Assembly (NCBI RefSeq): GCF_009557055.1
Contig: NZ_CP045649.1
Coordinates: forward strand, 4,005,501 to 4,069,500
Source: Nocardioides sp. dk884
Lineage (GTDB): Bacteria > Actinomycetota > Actinomycetes > Propionibacteriales > Nocardioidaceae
Direction: 5' to 3'
Length of the DNA stretch: 64,000 nucleotides
Shown: positions 1 through 8,051 of the stretch, in pieces
Layout of the letters: the number at the start of each line of letters is the position of its first letter
Numbering within the stretch: position 1 is the stretch's first letter
Translations under genes and position numbers: made by a program
Notes under the pieces: generated by a model
The model's database searches: none
What the model was told of the DNA's origin: nothing
Seen by the model: the letters and a program-made list of their open reading frames with translations, nothing else

Positions 1-347
1 CCGATCGGGGCGTACGGCGAGGCGACCCAGGTGTCGGGGTCCTCCCCCCAGATCTCCTCCTGCACCTGGCGGGTGCCCTGGGCGATCTCGAAGGAGTGCA
101 CGCCGACGACCGAGGAGACCCAGCCGGTGGAGCCGTGACGGCCGCCGAGCTCCAGGATGCCCTCGAAGAAGTCGCGGGGGTGCAGCTCGTCGCCGCCGAA
201 GTCCTTCGGCTGCAGGGCCCGGACGATGCCGGCCTCGCGCAGCGCCTTGTGGGTGACGTCGGTCAGGTGACCCTGGGCGTCGGAGGCCTCCGCCTGCTCG
301 GCCACCAGGTCCGCGATCGCCTCGATGCGGTCCAGCAGTTCGCTCAC
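1..347 (-). CDS. HsaA-like flavin-dependent monooxygenase, N-terminal part (cut by window edge)
   Basis: Only the first 115 codons are in the window; the gene runs off the left edge. The start is a GTG at 345-347 with a GGAG ribosome site just upstream. The visible part has the helical N-terminal domain of the acyl-CoA-dehydrogenase-like fold (an LRxAGIxRxLQPKDFGG stretch, a GxGSTGWVSSVVGVHS segment, then a W-ASPYAPIG segment). These resemble the oxygenase components of two-component flavin monooxygenases such as HsaA (3-HSA 4-hydroxylase) and p-hydroxyphenylacetate or naphthocyclinone hydroxylases. Such enzymes use reduced flavin supplied by a separate reductase, which is not visible here. 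It lies 14 bases downstream of a meta-cleavage hydrolase and is probably cotranscribed with it. Family assignment is fairly sure; the substrate is not. Confidence 0.72.
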   Translation of the reverse strand, partial: MSELLDRIEAIADLVAEQAEASDAQGHLTDVTHKALREAGIVRALQPKDFGGDELHPRDFFEGILELGGRHGSTGWVSSVVGVHSFEIAQGTRQVQEEIWGEDPDTWVASPYAPI

Positions 348-361
348 TGTCTCTCTCCTGC

Positions 362-1216
362 TCAGTTGCCGGCGCTGCCGGGAGTGTTCGTGATGAAGTC
401 GCGCACCAGGCGGTTGAACTCGTCGGCGTGCTCGAGCTGGGCCCAGTGGCCGCAGCGGTTGAGCAGGACCAGGCGAGAGTTCGCGATGGTGGACACCAGG
501 CGCAGGCCGGCCTCGAAGTGCACGACCCGGTCGTCGCGGCCGTGGATGATCATGGCCGGCTGCTTGATCGAGGCGATGTCCTCGAGGGTGGCCTCACCGC
601 GGCGGGGACGCCCGAAGCCGGCCGCGAAGTTGGTGACGTGGACGGGGTTCTCGGCGAGCACGCGGTAGCGCTGCTCGGCGAGCTCGTCGGTCGCGAAGGC
701 CGGGTCGTACGCCATGATCTCGCACAGCGCCTTCATGGTCTCGACGCTCGGCTCGCGGTAGCCGCGGTGCAGCACCTTGAGGCCCTCGGTGGGGCCGCCG
801 CCGGGGCTGTTCACCCGCGGACCGGGCGCACCGGAGCCCATCGTGACCACGTGGGTGACGCGGTCGGGGTGCCGGGCGGCGACCTTCAGCGTGGTCGCGC
901 CGCCCATCGAGTTGCCGACGAACGCGGCCTTCTCGATGCCGAGGGCGTCGAGGAAGTCCACGGCGGCCTTCACGTGGTCGCGCTCCTCATAGGTCACCGG
1001 GTCCGACTTGCCCCAGCCGGGCATGTCGGGGGCGATCACGCGGAAGCTCTCGGAGAGGACCGACATGTTCGGGTTGAAGTTGCTCCACCCGGTGGCGCCG
1101 GGTCCGCTGCCGTGCAGCATGACCACGGGGGTGCCCTCGCCGGCAGCGTGGTAGTGGATCTTGCCGCTCGGCGTGTCGACGAACGCGCTGGTCTCGGACT
1201 CGGACAGCGATGCCAT
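362..1216 (-). CDS. alpha/beta hydrolase, meta-cleavage product (C-C bond) hydrolase type
   Basis: A 284-residue alpha/beta-hydrolase, the usual length for BphD/MhpC/HsaD enzymes that hydrolyse vinylogous 1,5-diketones formed by extradiol ring cleavage. Visible features are the oxyanion-hole segment LHGSGPGATGWSNF (residues 34-47), the nucleophile elbow GNSMGG with Ser103, the acid in HGRDD (residues 225-229) and the catalytic His257 in CGHW. The start ATG at 1214-1216 has GGAG about 10 bases upstream. The 256 bases above it, up to the IclR gene, hold no other gene and probably the promoter. Pairing with an HsaA-like monooxygenase recalls steroid ring A/B or biphenyl pathways, but no extradiol dioxygenase is in the window, so the substrate stays open. 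Confidence 0.85.
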   Translation of the reverse strand: MASLSESETSAFVDTPSGKIHYHAAGEGTPVVMLHGSGPGATGWSNFNPNMSVLSESFRVIAPDMPGWGKSDPVTYEERDHVKAAVDFLDALGIEKAAFVGNSMGGATTLKVAARHPDRVTHVVTMGSGAPGPRVNSPGGGPTEGLKVLHRGYREPSVETMKALCEIMAYDPAFATDELAEQRYRVLAENPVHVTNFAAGFGRPRRGEATLEDIASIKQPAMIIHGRDDRVVHFEAGLRLVSTIANSRLVLLNRCGHWAQLEHADEFNRLVRDFITNTPGSAGN

Positions 1217-1472
1217 CTCGCATCTCTCCTTCGGTGTCGCGCCACGGGGGCGCAGTCGGTCTGGTCAAAGAATTCATCGGTCGAAGCGGCCCGGACAGGG
1301 CTGCTTGCCGACATGTGGAACAGATCAAGAAGTCGTGCCGCGAGTCCGGTGCCGGCAGGCCACGGCACGCCGCGCGCGGCCGGTCGCGCCGCCGTCGCGG
1401 ACGACGGATGCCGGAGGTGCGCCGGACGGGGTACGGCGCCGGCCGGGTCGCGTCTCGGGGTGGACCGGGACC

Positions 1473-2192
1473 TCAGCCCCCGAGCGCGGTCGCGATCTCG
1501 GCGGCGGCCTCGACCAGCAGCTCGCGGATCTCCTCGTAGCGGGCCTCGGGCATCCGCGCGGTCGTGCTCGCGATCGCCAGCGCACCGGACACGCCACCGG
1601 GGGTGATGATCGGGGTGGCCACGGCCGAGAGACCGTCCTCCATCTCGCTCACCGATGCCGCGAACCGGCGCTCGCGGATGGCGGCCCGCTCGGCGGCGTC
1701 GGGCAGCAGGTGGCCGCGGTGCTCGGGCAGGCTCGCGGCGACGCGGCGCTGCACGGACTCATCCGCGTAGGCGTAGAGCAGCTTGCCCGCCGCGCCGAAG
1801 CCGAGCGGCATCGGCCGGCCGAGGACCGCGACCGGGCGCAGCGTGTGCGGGCCCTCGGCGGAGAGGACGCACACCCGGTGGTCCTCCTCGGTGACGTAGA
1901 GGTGCACGCTCTCGCGCACCTCATCGCGCAGCCGGGTCATCACCGGCTCGGCGATGTGGCGTATCCCGACCGAGCGGTCGGCGAGGTGGCCCCACTGCAC
2001 CAGGCGGTAGCCGAGCGCGTACTCCCCGTCGCCGGCACGACGTACGAGTCCGTGCGCGGTCAGCTCGGAGAGCAGCCGGTGGGCCGACGACTTCGGCGCC
2101 GACATCGCCTCCGCGATCGCCCCGAGCCGGACCGGTCCGGAGGCGCGCCCGAGCAGGTCGATGACCTGCACGGCCTTCTCGAGAACAGACAT
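1473..2192 (-). CDS. IclR-family transcriptional regulator (first of a tandem pair)
   Basis: 239 residues with the two standard IclR parts: an N-terminal winged helix-turn-helix (residues 1-60, with SAPKSSAHRLLSELTAHGLV as recognition region) and a C-terminal GAF-like effector domain with LGRPMPLGFGAAGKLLYA and the closing SEMEDGLSAVATPI motif. IclR proteins bind as dimers or tetramers and often respond to aromatic acids or their breakdown products. The ATG at 2190-2192 follows an AAGGA ribosome site. It sits 62 bases below the second IclR gene on the same strand and 256 bases above the hydrolase, so it may control the hydrolase/monooxygenase pair, the large operon, or both. Confidence 0.92.
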   Translation of the reverse strand: MSVLEKAVQVIDLLGRASGPVRLGAIAEAMSAPKSSAHRLLSELTAHGLVRRAGDGEYALGYRLVQWGHLADRSVGIRHIAEPVMTRLRDEVRESVHLYVTEEDHRVCVLSAEGPHTLRPVAVLGRPMPLGFGAAGKLLYAYADESVQRRVAASLPEHRGHLLPDAAERAAIRERRFAASVSEMEDGLSAVATPIITPGGVSGALAIASTTARMPEARYEEIRELLVEAAAEIATALGG

Positions 2193-2253
2193 GCGCTTCC
2201 TTGGCTACGTACAGAAGAGAGGTGCGGCGGACGCCGGCGCTGACCGTACCGGC

Positions 2254-3021
2254 TCAGCTGGCGGTGGGGATCGCGACCGACAGGCCGCGGCTGACCGCGC
2301 GGGCGGTCTCGCCGACCGCACGCGAGAGGGCGACGACGTTCTGCTGCGGGCCGGGGACCGCGACGCAGATCGTGGAGCGGACCTCGCGGGAGTGGTCGAA
2401 GACGGGGGCTGCGATCCAGGTCAGCGAGCCGGGGGTGGTGCCGCGGACGACCGAGACCCCGGTACGGCGGATCTCGCCGAGACGCTGCCAGAACTCGAAG
2501 TCGTGGGTGCGGTCGACGCCGCCGTCGCGGGCGACCAGCTCGGCGGCCTCCTCGCGGGGCATGTTGGCCAGGAACACCCAACCGGACGCCGAGCGGACGA
2601 TCGGCAGCTGGCGCGGCAGCCGCTGACGGCGGACCGCGGCGTTGCCGGCGATGATGTCGGCGAGCACGATCTGGTCCCCGTCGCGGGAGCCGAGGGCGGT
2701 CACCGCGTCGGTGGCCGCGTGCAGGTCGACGAGGTAGGGACGCGCGATGTCCTTGAGCCGACGCACGGTCGGCACTCCCCAGCCCAGGCGCCACAGGCGG
2801 ACCCCGAGGCGGTAGCGACCGCGCGAGGCGCGCTCGACGGCACCCCACTCGGCGAGGTTGGCCAGCATCCGGTGCACAGTGGCGGGCGGCAGGTCGGTCT
2901 TCGCGCACAGCGAGCCGATCGTCTGCTCGGGCTCACCATCGGTGAAGCACTCGAGGATGTCGAAGGCGCGCCCCAGGACCGATCGTCGGCTCTCGCCGTG
3001 CTCCGTCGTCACCTGGCTCAT
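2254..3021 (-). CDS. IclR-family transcriptional regulator (second of a tandem pair)
   Basis: 255 residues when begun at the ATG at 3019-3021, preferred over an in-frame ATG 18 bases upstream because GGGAGG lies about 8 bases before it. The N-terminal winged helix-turn-helix (around residues 14-75, with LPPATVHRMLANLAEWGAV) is followed by an IclR effector domain (LPIVRSASGWVFLANMP, then TGVSVVRG and SLTWIAAPVFD). It differs clearly from its neighbour, so this is not a recent duplication. Its upstream region holds a perfect inverted repeat (3046-3054 with 3064-3072) placed for autoregulation. The nearest upstream gene, enoyl-CoA hydratase, is separated by a hairpin, so the regulator has its own promoter. 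Confidence 0.92.
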   Translation of the reverse strand: MSQVTTEHGESRRSVLGRAFDILECFTDGEPEQTIGSLCAKTDLPPATVHRMLANLAEWGAVERASRGRYRLGVRLWRLGWGVPTVRRLKDIARPYLVDLHAATDAVTALGSRDGDQIVLADIIAGNAAVRRQRLPRQLPIVRSASGWVFLANMPREEAAELVARDGGVDRTHDFEFWQRLGEIRRTGVSVVRGTTPGSLTWIAAPVFDHSREVRSTICVAVPGPQQNVVALSRAVGETARAVSRGLSVAIPTAS

Positions 3022-3039
3022 CAGACATACCTCCCACAT

Positions 3040-3072
3040 TTCGGAACGTCGTTCAGTTATTCGGAACGACGT
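3040..3072. promoter_or_regulatory. candidate IclR operator upstream of the second IclR gene
   Basis: Two 9-base arms, ACGTCGTTC (3046-3054) and GAACGACGT (3064-3072), are exact reverse complements separated by 9 bases. TTCGGAACG also occurs as a direct repeat at 3040-3048 and 3060-3068, and GAACGTCGTTC at 3044-3054 is itself a small palindrome. The element starts 19 bases upstream of the IclR start codon and is AT-rich relative to its surroundings. The position suggests autorepression. Binding by this IclR protein is inference. Confidence 0.6.
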
Positions 3073-3167
3073 GGCCGACTCTAGTGGTGGGCGTCACCGA
3101 ATGCAACGACCTCGCGTCAAGTAATTTCACCGACGTTTCGTTGTGCGACATCGGTGTTGCCGCACCG

Positions 3168-3218
3168 ACGACAAACGCCCGGCCCGCACGTGGTGTGCGG
3201 GGCCGGGCGTGGTGTCGT
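3168..3218 (-). terminator. hairpin terminator downstream of the large catabolic operon
   Basis: A GC-rich stem with arms at 3175-3189 and 3195-3210 (ACGCCCGGCC paired with GGCCGGGCGT, one bulged base), extended outward by ACGACA at 3168-3173 and TGTCGT at 3213-3218. It lies between the end of the enoyl-CoA hydratase gene (3299) and the IclR gene (3021), where the minus-strand operon should stop. There is no long T tract, as is common in high-GC actinobacteria. Confidence 0.6.
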
Positions 3219-3298
3219 GGCGGCGTGCCGGGCGCGGAAGGAGCGCGGGCCGCCTCGACGGCTCGGAGACCGTGCGGCGGGTGCCGACCTGCGTGGGG

Positions 3299-4078
3299 TC
3301 AGCGACCCTGCCAGACGGGCTCGCGCTTCTCGAGGAAGGAGCGCGCCCCCTCCTTCTGGTCCTCCGAGGAGTACACGTCCGGACCGATGTCGAGGCGGAT
3401 CGCGGCGTGCGGGTCCATCCCCTCGGTGCGGCGGTAGGTCAGCTTGAGCCGCTGCAGCGACAGCGGCGCGGAGGAGGTGAACTGGGCCATGAACTCGTCG
3501 GCCACCTGCGCCAGGTCCTCCAGCGGGGCGGTGCGGTTGACCAGGCCCCACCGCTCGGCCTCGGCCAGCTCGATCTTGCGGCCCGAGTAGAGCCACTCCA
3601 TCGCGATGCCCTGCGGCACCATCCGCGGCAGCGCCACCGAGGCGTAGTGCGCGCCGCGGCCGCGCCGCGACTCCGGCACCGCGAAGAACGCGTGGTCGGC
3701 GACGACGCGCATGTCGCACGACAGCGCCAGCTCGAAGCCGCCAGCGACCGCCGGGCCGTTGACGACGGCGATGGTCGGCTTGCGGCTGTCGATCATCACC
3801 TCGAAGAGGCTGCGGAAGCGGTTGTGCAGCGGGCCGAACCAGGCCTCGCCGCGATCGGCGCGCACCTTGGCGTCGCCGAGGTCGGCGCCCGAGCAGAACG
3901 CCTTGCCCGCACCCGAGATCGCGATCGCGTAGACCTCGGGGTCGTGGTCGGCCTCCATGACCGCGTCGACCAGCGCGTCGTTGAGCTCGCGGTTGAGGGC
4001 GTTGCGGACGTCGGGGCGGTTGAGGGTGAGGTGGCGGACTCGGCCGCGGGTCTCCGTCAGGAGGACGGGCTCGCTCAT
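3299..4078 (-). CDS. enoyl-CoA hydratase/isomerase (crotonase family)
   Basis: 259 residues from the ATG at 4076-4078, which has AGGAG upstream; a longer reading frame to 4225 overlaps the aldehyde dehydrogenase and is rejected. The crotonase core is clear: LNRPDVRNALN near the N-terminus, the first oxyanion-hole segment SGAGKAFCSGADL, and VNGPAVAGGFELALSCDMRV for the second. The usual hydratase glutamate region reads ESRRGRGAHYASVALPRMV, so one of the two catalytic acids of classical hydratases is not obvious; the protein could be an isomerase, hydrolase or lyase of the superfamily. It is the last gene of the minus-strand operon and probably handles a CoA ester made by the CoA transferase. 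Confidence 0.87.
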   Translation of the reverse strand: MSEPVLLTETRGRVRHLTLNRPDVRNALNRELNDALVDAVMEADHDPEVYAIAISGAGKAFCSGADLGDAKVRADRGEAWFGPLHNRFRSLFEVMIDSRKPTIAVVNGPAVAGGFELALSCDMRVVADHAFFAVPESRRGRGAHYASVALPRMVPQGIAMEWLYSGRKIELAEAERWGLVNRTAPLEDLAQVADEFMAQFTSSAPLSLQRLKLTYRRTEGMDPHAAIRLDIGPDVYSSEDQKEGARSFLEKREPVWQGR

Positions 4079-4130
4079 CGGGGCTCCTGGGATGGTCGGG
4101 ACGGGAGGACGGGTACGACGGCGGGCGCCG

Positions 4131-5591
4131 TCACCAGCGGTAGTCCGGGACCGTGCCGCGCACGGTGACCCACTGCTGCTCGGTGAAGGCCTCCAGGTTG
4201 GCGGCGTGGCCGCCGTGGCGCGCACCGTTGCCGGAGTGGCCGACGCCGCCGAACGGCGCGACCGGCTCGTCGTTGATGGTCTGGTCGTTGATGTGCACCA
4301 GGCCGGCCGGGATCCGCTCGGCGAGCGCGAGGCCGCGCATCACGTCGGTGGTGAAGATGCCCAGCGCGAGGCCGTAGGAGGAGTCCGCGGCCAGCGCGGC
4401 GGCCTCGTCGTCGTCGGCGAAGGTCACCACGGGGGCGACCGGCCCGAAGACCTCGTCACGGTACGCCGGGGCGCTGGGCGGCACGTCGGCGAGCACGGTC
4501 GGGCGGTAGAACGGGCCCTGGGCCTCGCCGCCGGTGACCAGGCGGGCGCCGGCCGCGATCGTGTCGGTGACCATCTGGTGCACCCGGTCGCGCTGGGTCG
4601 CATCGATCACCGGGCCGACGTCGGCGTCGGTGCGCGCCGGGTCGCCGAGGCGCAGCGCGGCGGCGGCCTCGGCGAGGCGCGCGACGTACTGCTCGGCGAC
4701 CGCCTCGTGGACCAGGTGCCGGCCGGTGGCCATGCAGATCTGGCCGGCGTGGCGGAAGCTGCCCCAGGCCCCGGCCGCGGCGGCCCGCTCCACGTCCGCG
4801 TCGTCGAGGACGATCGTCGCGGAGTTGCCGCCGAGCTCGAGGTGGGTGCGCTTGAGGTGCTTCGCGGCCGCTGCGGCGATCGCCTTGCCGGCACCCGTGG
4901 AGCCGGTGAACGCGATGACCGGGACGTCGGGGTCGGCCACGATCGCCTCACCCACGTCGGCGCCACCGGGCAGCACGTGCAGCAGCCCGGCGGGCAGGCC
5001 GGCCTCCTCGAAGACGCGGGCCAGCAGGACCCCGCCGACGACGGCGGTGCGCGGGTCCGGCTTGAGCACGACCGCGTTGCCGACCGCGAGGGCCGGGGCG
5101 ATCGCGCGCAGCGCGAGCAGGATCGGGGAGTTGAACGGCGCGATCACGCCGACCACCCCGACCGGCACCCGGCGGGTGAGCGACAGGCGTGGCTGCATGC
5201 TGCGCAGCACCTCACCGGCCGGCATCGAGGCCAGGCTGGCGGCCTCGTAGCACTCCTCGGCCGCGATCAGCCCCTGCGGGCCGGAGACGCGCTGCGGCGC
5301 CCCGGCCTCGCGGGCGAACAGGTCGGCGATCTCCGCGGCGTGGTCGGTGAAGATCCGTGCGGCGGCACGCAGCACCCGGGCGCGCACGTCGTACCCGGCG
5401 GCGGCCCAGGCGCGCTGCGCCTGCATCGCAAGGTCCACGGCGCGGTCGACGTCGGCGGGGGCGGCCAGGCCGACGGTGCCGACGTCGGTGCCGGTCGCCG
5501 GCTCCGTGGTGGTCAGGGTCCGGTCGGCCGGGCGCCAGGTCCCGTCGAAGGTGCGCCCCTCCCAGACCGCGGCGTCGAGCAGCGTGCTCAC
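4131..5591 (-). CDS. NAD(P)-dependent aldehyde dehydrogenase, benzaldehyde/vanillin type
   Basis: 486 residues. The start is the GTG at 5589-5591 overlapping the stop of the CoA-transferase gene by four bases (GTGA). The fold signatures are PFNSPILLALRAIAPALAVG, the glycine motif FTGSTGAGK, the general-base glutamate in LELGGN and the catalytic cysteine in GQICMATGRHLV. The last segment, with Met-Ala after the cysteine and a GRHLVHE continuation, is typical of aryl-aldehyde dehydrogenases (XylC, vanillin dehydrogenase) rather than aliphatic ones. Together with the benzoylformate-decarboxylase-like enzyme upstream it suggests conversion of an aryl-2-oxoacid to aldehyde and then acid. The exact aldehyde is unknown. 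Confidence 0.88.
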   Translation of the reverse strand: MSTLLDAAVWEGRTFDGTWRPADRTLTTTEPATGTDVGTVGLAAPADVDRAVDLAMQAQRAWAAAGYDVRARVLRAAARIFTDHAAEIADLFAREAGAPQRVSGPQGLIAAEECYEAASLASMPAGEVLRSMQPRLSLTRRVPVGVVGVIAPFNSPILLALRAIAPALAVGNAVVLKPDPRTAVVGGVLLARVFEEAGLPAGLLHVLPGGADVGEAIVADPDVPVIAFTGSTGAGKAIAAAAAKHLKRTHLELGGNSATIVLDDADVERAAAAGAWGSFRHAGQICMATGRHLVHEAVAEQYVARLAEAAAALRLGDPARTDADVGPVIDATQRDRVHQMVTDTIAAGARLVTGGEAQGPFYRPTVLADVPPSAPAYRDEVFGPVAPVVTFADDDEAAALAADSSYGLALGIFTTDVMRGLALAERIPAGLVHINDQTINDEPVAPFGGVGHSGNGARHGGHAANLEAFTEQQWVTVRGTVPDYRW

Positions 5592-6817
5592 GCCTGACCG
5601 CCCTCGGACGCGGCCTCGGCGACGACGCCGTCGCGGCGCAGCTCGGCGATGGAGTCGTTCGAGAGCCCGAGGCTCGCGAGCACCCGGTCGGTGTCGGCGC
5701 CGAGCGCCGGCGGCGGGCACTGGTGCTCGGGGTACTCCCCGCCGAAGGTGATCGGCAGGTTGACGACCTCGAAGTCGGAGACCTGGTGGTGGTCCATCTT
5801 CTCGAGCAGCCCGAGGGCCTTGACCTGCGGGTCGTCGACCATGTCCGGCACGCTGTTGACCGCCGAGCAGGGCACGCCCGCCTCGTGGAGCAGCGCGATG
5901 AGCGGCGCCGTCTCGAAGCCGCGGGTGACCTCCGAGACCGCGGCCTCGACCTCGGCACGGTTGGCCGAGCGCTCGGGGTTGGACCCGAAGCCCTCGCGCT
6001 CCATCAGCGCGGTGGCGCCGGTCGCGGTGCAGAAACGGGTCCACAGCGCCTGGTTGCCGGCGGAGATGAAGGCCCAGCCGTCCTGGGTCGGGAACGCGCC
6101 GTACGGCACCACGCCGGCGTGGCCGGAGCCGAGGTTCTTGGGCTTGCCGTTGCCGGCCAGGGCCCCCATCACGTTGGCGTGGGTCCAGGTCACGGCCGTC
6201 TCCAGCAGCGAGACCCCGACGTGGACGCCCTTGCCGGTGCGCTCCACGGTGCGCAGCGCGTCGAGCACGCCGATCGCCGCCCACATGGCGGTGCCCTTGT
6301 CGAGCACCGAGAGCGGGATGCGCGCGGGCGGGCCGTCGCCGGTGCCCATCATGTCGATGATGCCGGTGTAGGCCTGCAGCAGCGGGTCGTACGCCGGCTC
6401 GGCGGCCTTCGGGCCGGTGCGACCGAAGCCGGTCATGTCGCAGTACACGAGGCGCGGGTTGATCTCCTGCAGCTGCTCCCAGGAGAAGCCGGCCTTGGCC
6501 AGCGCGCCGGGGCGCAGGTTCTGCACCAGCACGTCGGCGGAGGCGATCAGCTCGCGCAGCACCTGCTGGCCGCGGGGGTCCTTGTAGTCCAGCTCGAGGC
6601 TGAGCTTGTTGCGGTTGAGGTGGAGGAACGCGATCGACTCGCCGTCCCAGGCCGGCGGCGCCCAGGCACGGGTGTCGTCGCCGGCTCCGACGCGCTCGAC
6701 CTTGATCACCTCGGCGCCGAGGTCACCGAGGATCTGACCGGCCAGCGGGCCGGCGACCGAGGTGCTGATCTCGATGACGCGAAGCCCGGCGAGCGAGCCG
6801 CGGGTGCCTTCAGCCAT
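5588..6817 (-). CDS. CaiB/Frc (family III) CoA transferase
   Basis: 409 residues, standard for this intertwined-dimer family. Landmarks are GLRVIEISTSVAGPLAGQIL at the N-terminus, GAEVIKVE, LNRNKLSLELD, VLVQNLRPG and YDPLLQAYTG, which carries the aspartate that forms the acyl-aspartyl-CoA intermediate in Frc. The presence of this Asp argues for true transferase chemistry. The ATG at 6815-6817 is followed downstream by a 4-base overlap with the aldehyde dehydrogenase. It lies between the HMG-CoA-lyase-like gene and the aldehyde dehydrogenase, so it probably activates a carboxylic acid intermediate using a CoA ester donor such as succinyl-CoA. The acid is not identified. Confidence 0.9.
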   Translation of the reverse strand: MAEGTRGSLAGLRVIEISTSVAGPLAGQILGDLGAEVIKVERVGAGDDTRAWAPPAWDGESIAFLHLNRNKLSLELDYKDPRGQQVLRELIASADVLVQNLRPGALAKAGFSWEQLQEINPRLVYCDMTGFGRTGPKAAEPAYDPLLQAYTGIIDMMGTGDGPPARIPLSVLDKGTAMWAAIGVLDALRTVERTGKGVHVGVSLLETAVTWTHANVMGALAGNGKPKNLGSGHAGVVPYGAFPTQDGWAFISAGNQALWTRFCTATGATALMEREGFGSNPERSANRAEVEAAVSEVTRGFETAPLIALLHEAGVPCSAVNSVPDMVDDPQVKALGLLEKMDHHQVSDFEVVNLPITFGGEYPEHQCPPPALGADTDRVLASLGLSNDSIAELRRDGVVAEAASEGGQA

Positions 6818-6902
6818 GGGGGATTTCCTCCTGTGTCGTGGGTGGCGCCCGCGGACGGGGCGCCGGTGTGCCGCCGTACGGCGGGCGATGCTGGGGGGGT
6901 GC

Positions 6903-8051
6903 TCAGTCCTGCTCGGGCAGCAGCAGGCGGACCGGCTGGCCGGCCTCGGCGGCGTCGCGGGCCGGGGAGGTGACGGGTGCCTTCCACGGCGAGAGGCAGC
7001 CCTCGTAGGTCTGCGCGCCGAGGCGGAAGTGCTGGGCCTCCTCGATCGTCTCCACGAACGGCATGTCCATCGCGTAGAGCTGCTCCCCGCGCGGGCGGGG
7101 GCCGACCTTGCTGACGTGGCCGTAGAGCTCGTGGCCCACGACCTCCTCGGCGACGTGCGCGGCCTCGATCAGCAGGCCGAGGTCGATGCCGGTCTCGATG
7201 CCCTCCTCGTGCAGGAGGTCGACGAGGTCCTCGGTCGGGATCATCTTGGTGGCGCGGCCGTTGCCGCAGTACGGGCACCCGCCCATGCCGCCGATGGTCG
7301 TGTCCAGGCCGAGGGTGTGGCGCGAGTCCAGCGCACGCAGCGCGACGTACGCCGAGGTCAGCGCGCTCCCGCGGCCGTTGTGCAGGTGCAGGTGGTAGGT
7401 CGTGACCTCGGGGAACCGCTCGACGCAGGCGCGGATGGTCTCCTCGACCGCGCGCGGGGTGTTCCAGCTCATCGGATCGCCGATCCAGATGGTCCGCGGC
7501 TCGACCCCGGCGGCACGCCAGGCGGCGAACTGCAGGTCCAGGACCTCCAGGCGCTGCTCGAGGCTGAACGGGCCGACCCAGTTGGACCCCCAGGCCGCGT
7601 TGATCGCGACCACGGCGTCGGTGACGCCGCGGGCGACCGCGCGCTCGATGGTGGCGGGCAGCGCCGCGATCTCGTCGGTCTGCGACTTGGCGGTGTTGCG
7701 CTGCACGAACACGTCGCACAGGTGCACGGTGGTGCGCTGGGACTTCGCCGGCGGGCTCAGCGGCGGGGTGTGCTCGGCGCGGCGCTCGACGCCGCGGGCG
7801 TTGAGCGCGAGCGCGGAGTAGTCGACGCCCTCGACGGGGGTGAAGCCGGCGATGACCTCCTCGACGCGGGCCATCTGCGGCACCCACTTCGGGCTCACGA
7901 ACGAGCCGACCACGATGTGCTTGAGCCCGGTCGCGGAGAGCGCGTCGAGCAGGCGGATCTTGGCCTCGACGGGGATGTCGGCGCTCTCGATCTGCATGCC
8001 CTCGCGCATGCCCTCCTCGACGATGACGACCTGGGGGTGGTTGCCGGTCAC
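6903..8051 (-). CDS. HMG-CoA-lyase-like DRE-TIM aldolase
   Basis: 382 residues starting at a GTG (8049-8051) that overlaps the MmgE/PrpD stop by four bases, with AGGAG upstream. DRE-TIM features: EEGMREGMQIE takes the place of the classic R-D-G-x-Q-N segment, HLHLHNGRGSA carries the metal-binding H-x-H, and GGMGGCPYCGNGRATKMIPTE matches the GCPY cysteine loop of HMG-CoA lyases. The family cleaves 3-hydroxyacyl-CoAs to acetyl-CoA and a 2- or 3-oxoacid; members acting on HMG-CoA or citramalyl-CoA are possible models. The protein is longer than typical HMG-CoA lyase (about 300), with extra C-terminal residues. Its setting with a CoA transferase and MmgE/PrpD protein favours a branched hydroxyacyl-CoA substrate. 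Confidence 0.82.
   Translation of the reverse strand: MTGNHPQVVIVEEGMREGMQIESADIPVEAKIRLLDALSATGLKHIVVGSFVSPKWVPQMARVEEVIAGFTPVEGVDYSALALNARGVERRAEHTPPLSPPAKSQRTTVHLCDVFVQRNTAKSQTDEIAALPATIERAVARGVTDAVVAINAAWGSNWVGPFSLEQRLEVLDLQFAAWRAAGVEPRTIWIGDPMSWNTPRAVEETIRACVERFPEVTTYHLHLHNGRGSALTSAYVALRALDSRHTLGLDTTIGGMGGCPYCGNGRATKMIPTEDLVDLLHEEGIETGIDLGLLIEAAHVAEEVVGHELYGHVSKVGPRPRGEQLYAMDMPFVETIEEAQHFRLGAQTYEGCLSPWKAPVTSPARDAAEAGQPVRLLLPEQD

Noticed and set aside
1217..1472. Possible small gene between the hydrolase and the IclR gene
   Set aside because: Open frames there lack ribosome sites and normal codon use; it is read as a promoter region.
2060..2908. Long Arg/Pro-rich open frame on the minus strand (and many like it across the window)
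   Set aside because: It overlaps genuine IclR genes, has extreme Arg/Pro/Ala content and no ribosome site; such frames are expected in 70% GC DNA.
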